The position numbers and the translations under genes are program-made. Shown here piece by piece: positions 18,304 to 28,363 of a stretch of DNA of 64,000 nt. Positions within the stretch are counted from its first letter, which is position 1. Each line of letters starts with the position of its first letter. This stretch comes from Companilactobacillus nodensis DSM 19682 = JCM 14932 = NBRC 107160. GTDB lineage: Bacteria > Bacillota > Bacilli > Lactobacillales > Lactobacillaceae. The notes below the pieces were generated by a model. It was not told where the DNA came from, ran no database searches, and saw only the letters and a program-made list of their open reading frames with translations. The stretch is from the NCBI RefSeq assembly GCF_000615905.1, contig NZ_BAMN01000001.1, positions 240,330-304,329 of the forward strand, in the 5' to 3' direction.

Positions 18304-19224
18304 ATGAAAGATCCAATTAGAGAGAGTTTGACTAAAAAATCTGTTTCAGCTAAGCGTGAGACACGAGGAAAAATAATTTCATTCAGTTTTACGGCAATTA
18401 TCGTGCTTTTAGTTGTAACGATTATTGGATTCGTTGCTTCCCGTGGGTTGATCATCTTCGTAAAAGACGGAGTTAATCCCATTAACTTTTTGACACATTC
18501 AGTTTGGGCACCAAGTAAGTTAGATAGTGCAGGGCATCCAATCGTTGGTGCTGCACCAATGATCATCGGATCATTTGCAGTTACCTTAATTGCGGCTTTG
18601 ATCGGTACACCGTTTGCCATCGCCGCTGCTTTATTCATGACAGAGATTTCACCTAAATGGGGTCGTAAGGTTTTACAACCGGTAATTGAATTGCTAGTTG
18701 GTATTCCTTCAGTTGTTTATGGGTTTATCGGTTTAACGATCGTTGTGCCATTTGTACGAAAAATTGCCGGAGGTAGTGGATTTGGTATTTTAGCCGGTTC
18801 CTTTGTGCTTTTCGTTATGATCTTGCCAACAATCACTTCAATGTCTGTCGATGCTTTGCGAGCAGTTCCAAGATATTATCGTGAAGCTTCACTTGCTTTG
18901 GGAGCAACTCGCTGGCAGACAATTCACAAGGTTATTTTACGTGCAGCTACGCCAGGCATTTTGACAGCCGTTGTTTTTGGTATGTCACGTGCTTTTGGTG
19001 AAGCGTTAGCTGTTCAAATGGTTATCGGTAATGCGATGCTATTACCAAATAACTTAGTGTCACCATCATCAACATTGACTAGTGTCTTGACAATGAATAT
19101 GGGTAATACAATTATGGGTTCAACGCCTAATAATGCCTTGTGGTCTCTAGCATTACTATTGCTTCTTATGTCATTGCTATTTAACTTCGTAATTAGAATA
19201 ATCGCAAAGAGAGGTAAGATGTAA
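18304..19224 (+). CDS. pstC: Phosphate ABC transporter permease PstC
   Basis: A 306-residue inner-membrane permease of the phosphate importer with about six membrane helices. It carries the BPD_transp_1 pattern, with the EAA-type loop in YREASLALGATRWQTIHKVILRAATPGI and the family motif GIPSVVYGFIGL. It begins one base after the pstS stop, and its stop overlaps the pstA start by one base, so the three are translated together. Confidence 0.94.
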   Translation: MKDPIRESLTKKSVSAKRETRGKIISFSFTAIIVLLVVTIIGFVASRGLIIFVKDGVNPINFLTHSVWAPSKLDSAGHPIVGAAPMIIGSFAVTLIAALIGTPFAIAAALFMTEISPKWGRKVLQPVIELLVGIPSVVYGFIGLTIVVPFVRKIAGGSGFGILAGSFVLFVMILPTITSMSVDALRAVPRYYREASLALGATRWQTIHKVILRAATPGILTAVVFGMSRAFGEALAVQMVIGNAMLLPNNLVSPSSTLTSVLTMNMGNTIMGSTPNNALWSLALLLLLMSLLFNFVIRIIAKRGKM

Positions 19225-20110
19225 TGTTCAATGAAAAAGTAAAAGACAAAATTGCTACTGGTGTTATCTATGCAATGTCAGGCATTATCGTCTTGATTTT
19301 AGCTGGACTATTACTTTACATTCTCGGTAGTGGTTTGCGTTATGTTAATTGGCACTTTTTGACCTCAGGTTCAAAAGCATTTCAAGCTGGTAGTGGTGTC
19401 GGAATTCAATTATTTAATTCCTTCTTCTTATTGATACTTTCGATGTTGATCTCGATTCCAATTTCGATTTCTGCTGGTATTTATTTATCAGAGTATGCTG
19501 GCAAAAACAAATTGGTTGAAGTCATCAGAGTTTCAATTGAGGTTTTGAGTTCGTTACCTTCGATCGTTGTTGGTTTATTCGGATTCTTGATCTTTGTTAT
19601 CAGTTTTAAGTTTGGATTTTCTATTTTGTCAGGTGCTTTGACATTAACGGTGTTCAATTTACCAATTTTGACTCGTAATGTTGAAGATTCTTTAAGATCA
19701 GTCTCACAGTCACAGCGTGAAGCTGGATTAGCATTGGGATTGTCAAAATGGGAAACAGTTATTCATGTTATTATCCCTGATGGTCTGCCTGGTATTATTA
19801 CCGGAATGATCATTGGTGCTGGTAGAGTTTTCGGTGAAGCTGCTGCCTTGATTTATACAGCTGGTCAGAGTGCCCCACCACTAGATTTCACTAATTTTAA
19901 TATTTTCAGTATCACTAGTCCGTTGAATTTGATGCGTCCTGCTGAAACATTGGCAGTACACATTTGGAAGGTCAACTCTGAAGGCCTTATCCCTGATGCC
20001 GTGCGAGTATCAGCGGGTGCCTCAGCTGTTTGATCATCGCCGTTCTACTATTCAACTTACTATCAAGATATATTGGTAACTTAGTTTATAAGAAAATGAC
20101 AGGAGAGTAA
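19224..20110 (+). pseudogene. pstA: Phosphate ABC transporter permease PstA, frameshifted near its end
   Basis: The frame is intact from ATG 19224 to DAVRVSAGASAV, then meets TGA at 20031-20033. Adding one T to the GTTTG run near 20030 restores LIIAVLLFNLLSRYIGNLVYKK and a natural stop at 20108-20110, four bases before pstB1. The rest is a normal PstA permease, with SSLPSIVVGLFGFLIF, the EAA loop SQREAGLALGLSKWETVIHVIIPDGLPGI, and five or six membrane helices. The lost part is the last helix, so the indel would matter if real. A homopolymer sequencing error is the simplest explanation. Confidence 0.88.
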
Positions 20111-20114
20111 TTTT

Positions 20115-20919
20115 ATGGACATACAAAATGAAGAACAATTTATCCATCATTTAGATGAAAAAGACCATGAAATTGCCATGTCTACCAAAGACTTGCAGGT
20201 GTTCTATGGTGAAAAAGAAGCTATGCACAAAGCTAGCCTGCAGTTTGAACGATATAAGATCACATCCTTGATCGGTGCTTCTGGTTCTGGTAAATCAACT
20301 TTCTTGCGGTCATTGAATCGAATGAACGATAATGTACCTGGAGCAACTGTTAAGGGTCAGATCATGTATCGTGGTCTTGATATTAACAAGGATGATGTAG
20401 ATATTTATGAAACAAGAAAGCACATTGATGGTATTCCAACGTCCCAATCCTTTTGCAAAATCAATTTATGACAATATAACTTTTGCTCTTAAGCGTCACG
20501 GTTTACATGATAAGAAGAAATTGGATGAAATCGTTGAAACAACTTTGAAGCAGGCTTCACTTTGGGACCAAGTAAAAGATGATCTCAAAAAGAGCGCGAT
20601 GGCATTGTCAGGTGGTCAGCAACAACGTTTATGTATTGCCCGAGCAATTGCCATGAAGCCAGACATACTATTGATGGATGAACCTGCTAGTGCTCTGGAT
20701 CCGATTTCGACTTCAAATATTGAAGAAACGATGCTCAATCTTAAAGACCAATTTACGATCATCATTGTTACACACAATATGCAACAAGCCGCTAGAATTA
20801 GTGATTACACAGCGTTCTTCCATATGGGACACGTGGTGGAATTTAACGAAACTAGAAAAATCTTCACTCGTCCAAAAATTAAGACGACTGAAGATTATGT
20901 TTCAGGACATTTTGGGTAG
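20115..20919 (+). pseudogene. pstB1: Phosphate ABC transporter ATP-binding protein PstB (first copy), frameshifted
   Basis: The frame from 20115 covers the N-terminus and Walker A GASGSGKST, and ends at 20471 in a false tail. The second frame carries [16 protein letters not shown] (Q-loop), the signature [16 protein letters not shown], Walker [12 protein letters not shown] and the H-loop to 20919. The join is near 20434-20437, where CACATTGATGG would need GG(N)ATGG; two bases appear lost. Except for this, all ATPase motifs are present. Two adjacent pstB genes are normal in lactobacilli and streptococci. Confidence 0.87.
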
Positions 20920-20931
20920 GAGGCTCCACTT

Positions 20932-21690
20932 TTGGCAGAAAAAATTTTAACATCTTCGGATGTACATTTGTTTTACGGTAAAAAAGAAGCGTTGAAGGGA
21001 ATCAATCTAGACTTCAATAAGAATGAGATAACTGCTTTGATCGGACCTTCAGGATGCGGTAAATCAACCTATCTACGTTGCTTAAACCGAATGAATGATT
21101 TAATACCTAATGTAACGATCACTGGAACTATTTCACTAGATGGAAAAAATATTTACGCACCTAACATCGATACGGTAGAATTAAGAAAGCAAGTTGGAAT
21201 GGTGTTCCAACAACCTAATCCTTTTCCATTCTCTGTATACGATAATGTGATTTACGGATTACGTTTAGCAGGGGTTAAGGACAAGGCCGTTTTGGATGAG
21301 GCAGTAGAGACAAGCTTACAGAACGCTGCTGTTTGGGATGATGTTAAAGACAAGTTGCATCAAAGTGCTTTGTCATTATCTGGTGGACAACAACAAAGAG
21401 TATGTATTGCCAGAGTTTTGGCTGTTAAGCCAGATATAATTCTTCTAGACGAACCAACTTCAGCGCTTGATCCAATTTCATCGGCTAAGGTTGAAGATAC
21501 AATGCTCAACTTGCGTGAGGATTATACTATCATTACCGTTACACATAATATGCAACAAGCTTCGAGAATCTCTGATCGTACAGCGTTCTTCTTGAATGGA
21601 GAATTGATCGAAGCTGATAAAACTAAAAATATTTTCTTAAATCCAAAGGAAAAACAAACTGAAGATTATATCTCAGGAAAATTCGGATAG
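20932..21690 (+). CDS. pstB2: Phosphate ABC transporter ATP-binding protein PstB (second copy)
   Basis: The 252-residue ATPase has Walker [11 protein letters not shown]-loop [13 protein letters not shown], signature [16 protein letters not shown], Walker [14 protein letters not shown] and the H-loop TVTHNMQQ. The start is TTG at 20932, supported by GTAGGAGG about 8 bases upstream. It is intact, so it could energise PstCA even if the first copy were lost. It sits between pstB1 and phoU with short spacers. Confidence 0.93.
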   Translation: MAEKILTSSDVHLFYGKKEALKGINLDFNKNEITALIGPSGCGKSTYLRCLNRMNDLIPNVTITGTISLDGKNIYAPNIDTVELRKQVGMVFQQPNPFPFSVYDNVIYGLRLAGVKDKAVLDEAVETSLQNAAVWDDVKDKLHQSALSLSGGQQQRVCIARVLAVKPDIILLDEPTSALDPISSAKVEDTMLNLREDYTIITVTHNMQQASRISDRTAFFLNGELIEADKTKNIFLNPKEKQTEDYISGKFG

Positions 21691-21701
21691 GGGGCAAAGA
21701 T

Positions 21702-22379
21702 ATGCGTAGTACTTTTGAAGAGCAACTTAATGATTTGCACTTACGATTCTCAGAAATGGGAATGATGGCCAGCGAGGCTATCATGAAATCAGTTAAAGCT
21801 TATATCAATCACGATAAAGCACTAGCTAAAGAAGTTATTGAAAAGGATGTCTATATTAATAGACGTGAAATGGATCTGGAAAAAGATTCGTTTGAAATGA
21901 TTGCATTGCAGCAACCAGTTACATCAGACTTACGTATGATCGTGACAGTGTTGAAGGCCAGTTCTGACCTTGAACGTATGGGCGATCATGCGGTTAGTAT
22001 CGCTCAAGAGACAATCAGAGTTAAAGGAAAAACACGTATTCCTGAAATTGAAAAACTAATTAGTGAAATGGGCGATATGAGTACAAGTATCGTTGAGGAT
22101 TCATTGGAAGCTTACCTTAAGAAAGATGGCGCAATGGCTGAAGAAGTTGCTAAACGCGACATCGAGATCGATGGTAAGAGTAAGATGATCAATGAATTGT
22201 GTATCAAGGATATGCAAAAGACAGCCGACAATGTTTTGAGCGGTTCTTCATATATGTTAGTTGCCAGTTATCTTGAACGTGTTGGTGACTATGCTACTAA
22301 TATCTGTGAATGGGTGGTTTACTTAAACAGTGGTCACGTTATAGAATTGAATCGTAAGCATATGGCGGACGAGGATTAG
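21702..22379 (+). CDS. phoU: Phosphate signalling regulator PhoU
   Basis: PhoU (225 residues) is an all-helical metal-binding protein that links the Pst transporter to PhoR and prevents excess phosphate uptake. Two tandem PhoU repeats are visible, each with an E(R)MGDHA/ERVGDYA-type motif (DLERMGDHAVSIA and LERVGDYATNICEW). It begins 11 bases after pstB2 with GGGGGCAAAG as ribosome site, and it closes the pst operon. Confidence 0.95.
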   Translation: MRSTFEEQLNDLHLRFSEMGMMASEAIMKSVKAYINHDKALAKEVIEKDVYINRREMDLEKDSFEMIALQQPVTSDLRMIVTVLKASSDLERMGDHAVSIAQETIRVKGKTRIPEIEKLISEMGDMSTSIVEDSLEAYLKKDGAMAEEVAKRDIEIDGKSKMINELCIKDMQKTADNVLSGSSYMLVASYLERVGDYATNICEWVVYLNSGHVIELNRKHMADED

Positions 22380-22443
22380 ACAGTTAGTTGAAATTCCCAC
22401 GACTATGTTGTATATTTTTGAGACAAAGTTGAGGTGAGATTTC

Positions 22444-22737
22444 TTGAAAAAAAGTTTAACGAGATCTAGTACCAATAGAATGCTTGCCGGAGTTTGCGGC
22501 GGGTTAGGTGAATACTTTAGAGTTGACTCAACTTGGATAAGATTGGGGTTGATTTTTCTTACTCCATTCACATACTTTTTAACAATTCCAGCGTATATAA
22601 TCGCTGTTTATCTAATGCCTGAGAAGCGCAATATCCAACGAACTGATTTTGATAAATCATATAATCCATATAGTCGAATCAACAATAGAATTCGTAAGAT
22701 AAATAATACGAAGGGGCGGAGTGATAAAAACAAATGA
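22444..22737 (+). CDS. PspC-domain membrane protein
   Basis: A 97-residue protein with a PspC domain: RSSTNRMLAGVCGGLGEYF followed by a membrane helix (LIFLTPFTYFLTIPAYIIAVYLMP) and a basic C-terminal tail. PspC proteins sense or stabilise envelope stress. The start is TTG at 22444 with GAGGTGAG upstream. Its stop overlaps the next gene by four bases. The gene may be read from the pst operon or from its own promoter in the 60-base gap. Confidence 0.85.
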   Translation: MKKSLTRSSTNRMLAGVCGGLGEYFRVDSTWIRLGLIFLTPFTYFLTIPAYIIAVYLMPEKRNIQRTDFDKSYNPYSRINNRIRKINNTKGRSDKNK

Positions 22738-23099
22738 GACTTTTAATCAAAATGGCGATTTACACTGTACTATTTTTAGCAATCGCAAAATTGTTACCAG
22801 GGATGTTCTATGTAAATAGTCTAGGAACTGCCGTGCTAGCCAGTTTTGTTTTAATAATCTTGAATTGGACGGTCAAGCCGATCTTGCATATTATTTCCTT
22901 ACCGATCACGTTTATTACCTTTGGATTATTTTCATTTGTGATCAGTGCTATTACTTTGGAGATAACATCAACATTGATGGGACCATCGACTTTCTACTTC
23001 AGTAGTTTCGGTGCAGCCATTGTTGTGGCTATCATTTTGGCGATTTGTAATTCGATTATCAGTAACTATGCGTCAGATAATTTTAATAAGAGAGTTTAA
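22734..23099 (+). CDS. yvlD: Phage-holin-family / YvlD-like membrane protein
   Basis: A 121-residue protein with four hydrophobic segments and the motif LNWTVKPILHIISLPITFITFGLF (typical W..KPIL..LPIT..TLGLF pattern of the PF04020 family). Despite the 'holin' label this family is chromosomal and often sits with pspC, as here, in envelope-stress operons such as B. subtilis yvlABCD. Coupled to the pspC gene by the ATGA overlap. No phage genes are nearby. Confidence 0.82.
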   Translation: MRLLIKMAIYTVLFLAIAKLLPGMFYVNSLGTAVLASFVLIILNWTVKPILHIISLPITFITFGLFSFVISAITLEITSTLMGPSTFYFSSFGAAIVVAIILAICNSIISNYASDNFNKRV

Positions 23100-23109
23100 C
23101 AGTTACTTT

Positions 23110-23138
23110 GGCATGTCTAAAAAAGACGTGCCTTTTTT
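23110..23138 (+). terminator. Intrinsic terminator after the pspC-yvlD pair
   Basis: GGCATGTC (23110-23117) pairs with GACGTGCC (23125-23132), then six T residues. Confidence 0.85.
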
Positions 23139-23222
23139 GTTTTCTTGATTCAGCTCAATTCTTTTATCAACCTTAAAATGATAGAATTAAAGTTAAGAAT
23201 AAAAATTAGTGAGGGTTGCTAT

Positions 23223-24173
23223 ATGACAAGTTTTGTTACGGTATCTGAATTAGTTAAAGAAAATGATCTGAAGGTTTATGGTGGCAAAGAACTTTTGGAC
23301 ACTAAGCGAGTGACTACCAGCGATATTTCACGTCCTGGTATCGAATTGACTGGGTATTTTGATTATTATCCAAGTGAACGTGTGCAATTATTTGGACAAA
23401 CTGAGTCGGCTTATTCACATTCTATGACGGCTAATAATCGTTATAAGGTCATGTTGGAGATATGTCGTGAAGATACACCAGCATTGTTGATATCACGTGA
23501 TATCAAGCCTAGTGCGGAATTATTGCGTGCTGCTAAAGAACACAAAGTACCAGTTATTGGTTCAGAATTACCAACAACTAGACTTTCAAGTATGGTCACG
23601 GAATATCTTGATCAACGATTAGCACCCAGAGAATCGATCCACGGTGTACTTGTTGATGTCTACGGTATCGGAATTCTGTTAACTGGTCATTCTGGTATTG
23701 GTAAGAGTGAAACTGCTTTGGAACTAGTTAAGAGAGGTCACCGTTTGATTGCGGACGATCGTGTTGACGTGTATCAACAAGATGAAAAGACTATCGTTGG
23801 TGAAGCACCTAAGATCTTGAATCATTTACTTGAAATACGTGGTATCGGGATCATCGATGTTATGAACTTATTCGGTGCTGGTGCCGTACGTTCAGAAAGT
23901 AAGATTTCACTTATCATTAATCTAGAAGATTGGTCACCAGATAAGAACTATGATCGTCTCGGTTCGATGGAAGATAATCGTCCGATCTTTGATGTTCAAG
24001 TTCCACAAATAACGGTTCCCGTTAAAGTTGGTCGTAATATTTCTATTATTATTGAAGTCGCAGCCATGAACTTCCGTGCCAAGAATATGGGTTACGATGC
24101 AACTAAGAAGTTCGAAGAAAACCTTGGTTCACTTATTAAGGAAAATACTCAAAATGAAGAGGGTAACAAATGA
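23223..24173 (+). CDS. hprK: HPr kinase/phosphorylase
   Basis: HprK phosphorylates HPr at Ser46 and reverses this, driving carbon catabolite control in Firmicutes. With the ATG at 23223 the protein is 316 residues. The P-loop GHSGIGKS is at 155-162 and the conserved catalytic-region His140 lies in [14 protein letters not shown]. The HPrK signature [20 protein letters not shown] follows. An upstream TTG/ATG extension of 26 residues is unlikely, because GAGGGTTGCT lies just before 23223. Its stop overlaps lgt by four bases; hprK-lgt is a conserved Firmicute pair. Confidence 0.96.
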   Translation: MTSFVTVSELVKENDLKVYGGKELLDTKRVTTSDISRPGIELTGYFDYYPSERVQLFGQTESAYSHSMTANNRYKVMLEICREDTPALLISRDIKPSAELLRAAKEHKVPVIGSELPTTRLSSMVTEYLDQRLAPRESIHGVLVDVYGIGILLTGHSGIGKSETALELVKRGHRLIADDRVDVYQQDEKTIVGEAPKILNHLLEIRGIGIIDVMNLFGAGAVRSESKISLIINLEDWSPDKNYDRLGSMEDNRPIFDVQVPQITVPVKVGRNISIIIEVAAMNFRAKNMGYDATKKFEENLGSLIKENTQNEEGNK

Positions 24174-24985
24174 GTTTATTAGCATTAAATCCCATCGCCT
24201 TTAATCTAGGTGGATTAGAGATTCATTGGTATGGAATAATCATTGCCATGGGTGCTTTGGTCGGAGTTATAATGGCAATGTCTGAAGCCAAGAAGCGTGG
24301 TATCGATCCTGATAATATCTTGGATCTAGTCTTGTGGGGCGTTCCCATCGGACTTGTCGGTGCACGTTTGTATTATGTAGTTTTTGAATTACCATTCTAT
24401 CTGGCCAATCCAGGTGAGATCATCAAGATTTGGCACGGTGGAATTGCCATCTATGGTGGACTTATTGCCGCTGCTATTGTGCTCTATGTATTGTGCAAGA
24501 AGCGTGGAATTTCAGTCTGGTTAATGTTAGACATCGCTGCACCATCAGTGTTGCTTGGTCAGATTGTCGGTCGTTGGGGCAATTTTATGAATCAAGAGGC
24601 CTTCGGTGCCAAAACTAGCTTAAGTTTTTTGCAATCAATACACTTACCACATTTTGTTATCGAACAGATGTATATTAATGGGGCTTATCGTCAACCAACA
24701 TTTTTGTACGAATCATTTTTCAATTTGATCGGTTTGATAATTATTCTGGCTATTCGTCATCGTAAACAATTGTTAAAACAGGGTGAGGTTTTCCTTTCAT
24801 ACTTGATTTGGTATCCGGCAGTTAGATTCTTTGTTGAAGGAATGAGAACTGATAGCCTTTATATTATGCCTGGCATTCGAGTTTCACAGGTCTTGTCAGT
24901 CGTTTTATTCGTTGCTGCGATAAGTATTCTCATCTATCGAAGACGAAATGTTTTTAAGTTGCCATGGTATGTTGAGGCAAAATAA
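24170..24985 (+). CDS. lgt: Prolipoprotein diacylglyceryl transferase
   Basis: Lgt attaches diacylglycerol to the lipobox cysteine of prelipoproteins at the membrane, for example PstS in this window. The 271-residue protein has about seven membrane helices. The Lgt signature is [13 protein letters not shown], with the conserved [11 protein letters not shown] loop and R in EGMRTDSLY. It is translationally coupled to hprK through ATGA. Confidence 0.96.
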   Translation: MSLLALNPIAFNLGGLEIHWYGIIIAMGALVGVIMAMSEAKKRGIDPDNILDLVLWGVPIGLVGARLYYVVFELPFYLANPGEIIKIWHGGIAIYGGLIAAAIVLYVLCKKRGISVWLMLDIAAPSVLLGQIVGRWGNFMNQEAFGAKTSLSFLQSIHLPHFVIEQMYINGAYRQPTFLYESFFNLIGLIIILAIRHRKQLLKQGEVFLSYLIWYPAVRFFVEGMRTDSLYIMPGIRVSQVLSVVLFVAAISILIYRRRNVFKLPWYVEAK

Positions 24986-25002
24986 TGGATATTTATTTTT
25001 AA

Positions 25003-26019
<1,017 letters not shown>

Positions 26020-26031
26020 TAGTGTTAATTA

Positions 26032-26057
26032 GAGTGGACATGTTCCACTCTTTTTTT
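26032..26057 (+). terminator. Intrinsic terminator of trxB
   Basis: GAGTGGA (26032-26038) pairs with TCCACTC (26044-26050), then seven T residues. Confidence 0.88.
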
Positions 26058-26161
26058 ATACCCAGAATTATTAAAATATTTTTGCTTAAATTGACTTCAC
26101 TTTTAACATGTTTAAACATATAATATGTTATGAATTAAAGATAAGGATTGGAGTGTTTTAT

Positions 26162-26413
26162 ATGCGCGAATTTATAAACGAGAGTAATCAGGTATATCAA
26201 GATTCTGAATTGAATATTCACACTAATTTAAAATTACTCCGTCAAAAATATGGAGTAACTCAAAAACAAGTTGCCGAAGTTTTACATATTGATGTGACAA
26301 CACTCTCTCATTACGAAACTGGGATTCGAGTACCTGATATCGAAACCTTAATAAGATTAGCAGATTACTATGGAACAACAGTCAACTGCATAATAAGTTG
26401 TGAAGCAATTTAA
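26162..26413 (+). CDS. Small XRE-family helix-turn-helix regulator
   Basis: An 83-residue protein made almost entirely of one HTH_3 domain: LKLLRQKYGVTQKQVAEVLH, then TTLSHYETGIRVPDIETLIRLADYY. It would bind DNA as a dimer; the target is unknown. ATG 26162 was chosen because GGATTGGAGTG lies upstream; an 18-residue longer form from 26108 has no ribosome site. It is a single gene flanked by terminators with no obvious partner toxin or transporter. It resembles the small regulators found next to trxB in other lactic acid bacteria, but this is a loose comparison. Confidence 0.85.
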   Translation: MREFINESNQVYQDSELNIHTNLKLLRQKYGVTQKQVAEVLHIDVTTLSHYETGIRVPDIETLIRLADYYGTTVNCIISCEAI

Positions 26414-26420
26414 AAAAAAG

Positions 26421-26451
26421 TAACTCGTTATCACAGTAGCGGGTTATTTTT
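26421..26451 (+). terminator. Probable terminator of the XRE gene
   Basis: TAACTCG (26421-26427) pairs with CGGGTTA (26440-26446) with one G-U pair and a 12-base loop, then TTTTT. Weaker than the others. Confidence 0.6.
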
Positions 26452-26482
26452 GTGTGGATTTTAAGTTCTGTTTAACTTTTAT

Positions 26483-26491
26483 TGTTATAAT
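26483..26491 (+). promoter_or_regulatory. pgm extended -10 promoter
   Basis: TGT immediately before TATAAT (26486-26491) forms an extended -10. No good -35 is seen. Confidence 0.5.
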
Positions 26492-26533
26492 AAAAATGTG
26501 TAAGTACTTACAAATTAGTAGGAGGACAGTTTA

Positions 26534-28252
26534 ATGTCTTGGCAAGAAACAGTACAAAAATGGCTAGATTATAAGGAACTAGATCCTGAATTAAAGTCTC
26601 AATTAGTTGAATTACAAAAAGATTCTGATGCATGTGAAGAAGCATTCTATGCGCCAATGGAATTTGGTACAGCAGGAATGCGTGGATTGATCGGACCTGG
26701 AATCAACCGTATGAACATTTATACTGTTCGTCAGGCTGCTGAAGGATTGGCCTCATTCATGGATACACTTGATGATGATAAGAAGTCACGAGGTGTTGCA
26801 ATCAGTTATGATTCGCGTTATCACTCACAAGACTTTGCTTATGAATCAGCTAAGGTTCTTGGAGCTCATGGGATTCACAGTTATGTCTTTGATAGTTTGC
26901 GTCCAACTCCAGAACTATCTTTTGCAGTTAGAAGTATTCCTACATATGCCGGAATTATGATTACCGCAAGTCATAATCCTAAGCAATATAATGGATTCAA
27001 AATTTATGGTCCCGATGGTGGACAAATGCCACCTGCTGAATCAGATAACATTACTAGTTTTGCACGCAAAGCTAGTGACTTGTTTGCAATCAAGACAAAA
27101 TCAGTTCAAGAATTACGTGCTGACAAGTTATTGACATTGATTGGTGAAGATATTGATCTGAACTACTTGGATAAGCTAGATACAGTTGTTGTAAATCATG
27201 ATCTAATCAAGAATGTTGGTAATAAGATGAACTTCGTCTACACACCACTTCATGGTACAGGTAAGATGATTGCTCCAAGAATCTTCCAAAAACTTGGTTT
27301 CGAAAACTTCTCAATGGTAACTGAACAAGCCATCCTTGACCCTGAATTCGAAACAACACCATTCCCTAATCCTGAATTTGCTCAAACATTTGATTTGGCA
27401 ATCGAAAAGGGTAAGAAGATCGGTGCTAATATCTTGATTGCAACTGATCCAGATGCTGACAGATTAGGTGCTGCCGTTCGTCAACCAGATGGTTCATACA
27501 AGTTGATGACAGGTAATCAAATTGCATCTGTTCTGCTTAACTATTTGTTGAATGCTAAGAAAGAACTCGGAACATTGCCAGCTAATGGTGCGGTTGTTAA
27601 ATCAATTGTTTCATCAGAATTAGCTACGGCCATTGCTAATAAATATGGCGTTAAAATGTACGATGTCCTAACTGGATTCAAGTATATTGCTGAAAAGATT
27701 CAAAACTTTGAAGATACTGGTAGCCATGAATTCTTATTCGGATTCGAAGAGAGTTATGGATATTTGGTTAAACCATTTGTTCGTGATAAGGATGCTATGC
27801 AATCAACTATTTTGTTAGCTGAAGCTGCTGCTTACTACGAGTTCAAGGGTAAGACTATCTATGATGCCTTGGAAGACTTATATGCTGAATACGGATATTA
27901 TCGTGAGAAGACTATTTCGAAGACATTCGAGGGAATCTCTGGCAAAGATAGAATGAAAGCTATCATGAAACAATTCCGTGAAGAAGGTATAAAAGAGATC
28001 AACGATGTGAAGGTCGTTGAATCACTTGATTACTTGAATCAAACAGATAAGACTGCTGAAAGTACTAAAGAAACAGGCTTACCAACAGCTGATGCATTGA
28101 AGTTTATCTTGGAAGATGGCACATGGGTGGCAATTCGTCCATCAGGTACCGAACCAAAGATGAAATTCTATATTGGAATCACTAGCGATAGCGATGACCA
28201 CGCTGCTGCCAAATTAGACGGTTTCGCCAAAGTTATCGAGAGCTGGGAATAA
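26534..28252 (+). CDS. pgm: Phosphoglucomutase/phosphomannomutase family protein
   Basis: This 572-residue alpha-D-phosphohexomutase interconverts glucose 1- and 6-phosphate, feeding UDP-glucose and wall polymer synthesis. Domains 1-4 are recognisable. The catalytic serine is S146 in TASHNPKQYNG, the metal-binding loop is ATDPDADRLG, the sugar-binding loop is FGFEESYGY, and the phosphate-binding loop RPSGTEPKMKFY is near the C-terminus. Length matches the PGM2-like bacterial type. Strong GGAGGA ribosome site; single gene with terminator. Confidence 0.94.
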   Translation: MSWQETVQKWLDYKELDPELKSQLVELQKDSDACEEAFYAPMEFGTAGMRGLIGPGINRMNIYTVRQAAEGLASFMDTLDDDKKSRGVAISYDSRYHSQDFAYESAKVLGAHGIHSYVFDSLRPTPELSFAVRSIPTYAGIMITASHNPKQYNGFKIYGPDGGQMPPAESDNITSFARKASDLFAIKTKSVQELRADKLLTLIGEDIDLNYLDKLDTVVVNHDLIKNVGNKMNFVYTPLHGTGKMIAPRIFQKLGFENFSMVTEQAILDPEFETTPFPNPEFAQTFDLAIEKGKKIGANILIATDPDADRLGAAVRQPDGSYKLMTGNQIASVLLNYLLNAKKELGTLPANGAVVKSIVSSELATAIANKYGVKMYDVLTGFKYIAEKIQNFEDTGSHEFLFGFEESYGYLVKPFVRDKDAMQSTILLAEAAAYYEFKGKTIYDALEDLYAEYGYYREKTISKTFEGISGKDRMKAIMKQFREEGIKEINDVKVVESLDYLNQTDKTAESTKETGLPTADALKFILEDGTWVAIRPSGTEPKMKFYIGITSDSDDHAAAKLDGFAKVIESWE

Positions 28253-28268
28253 TATTAAGAAAAATTAA

Positions 28269-28307
28269 AAAAGTAGGAATCATCATTAAGATGAATCCTA
28301 CTTTTTA
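28269..28307 (+). terminator. Intrinsic terminator of pgm
   Basis: AAAAAGTAGGA and TCCTACTTTTT flank a second CATC/GATG helix across an internal A/A mismatch, ending in a T run. Confidence 0.85.
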
Positions 28308-28363
28308 TTTTTTATGTATATAATGCGATATAATTATAGTTATGATTATCAGGGGGAATTATT

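Noticed and set aside
22734..23099. Prophage holin
   Set aside because: The family is chromosomal and envelope-associated; no phage genes are nearby.
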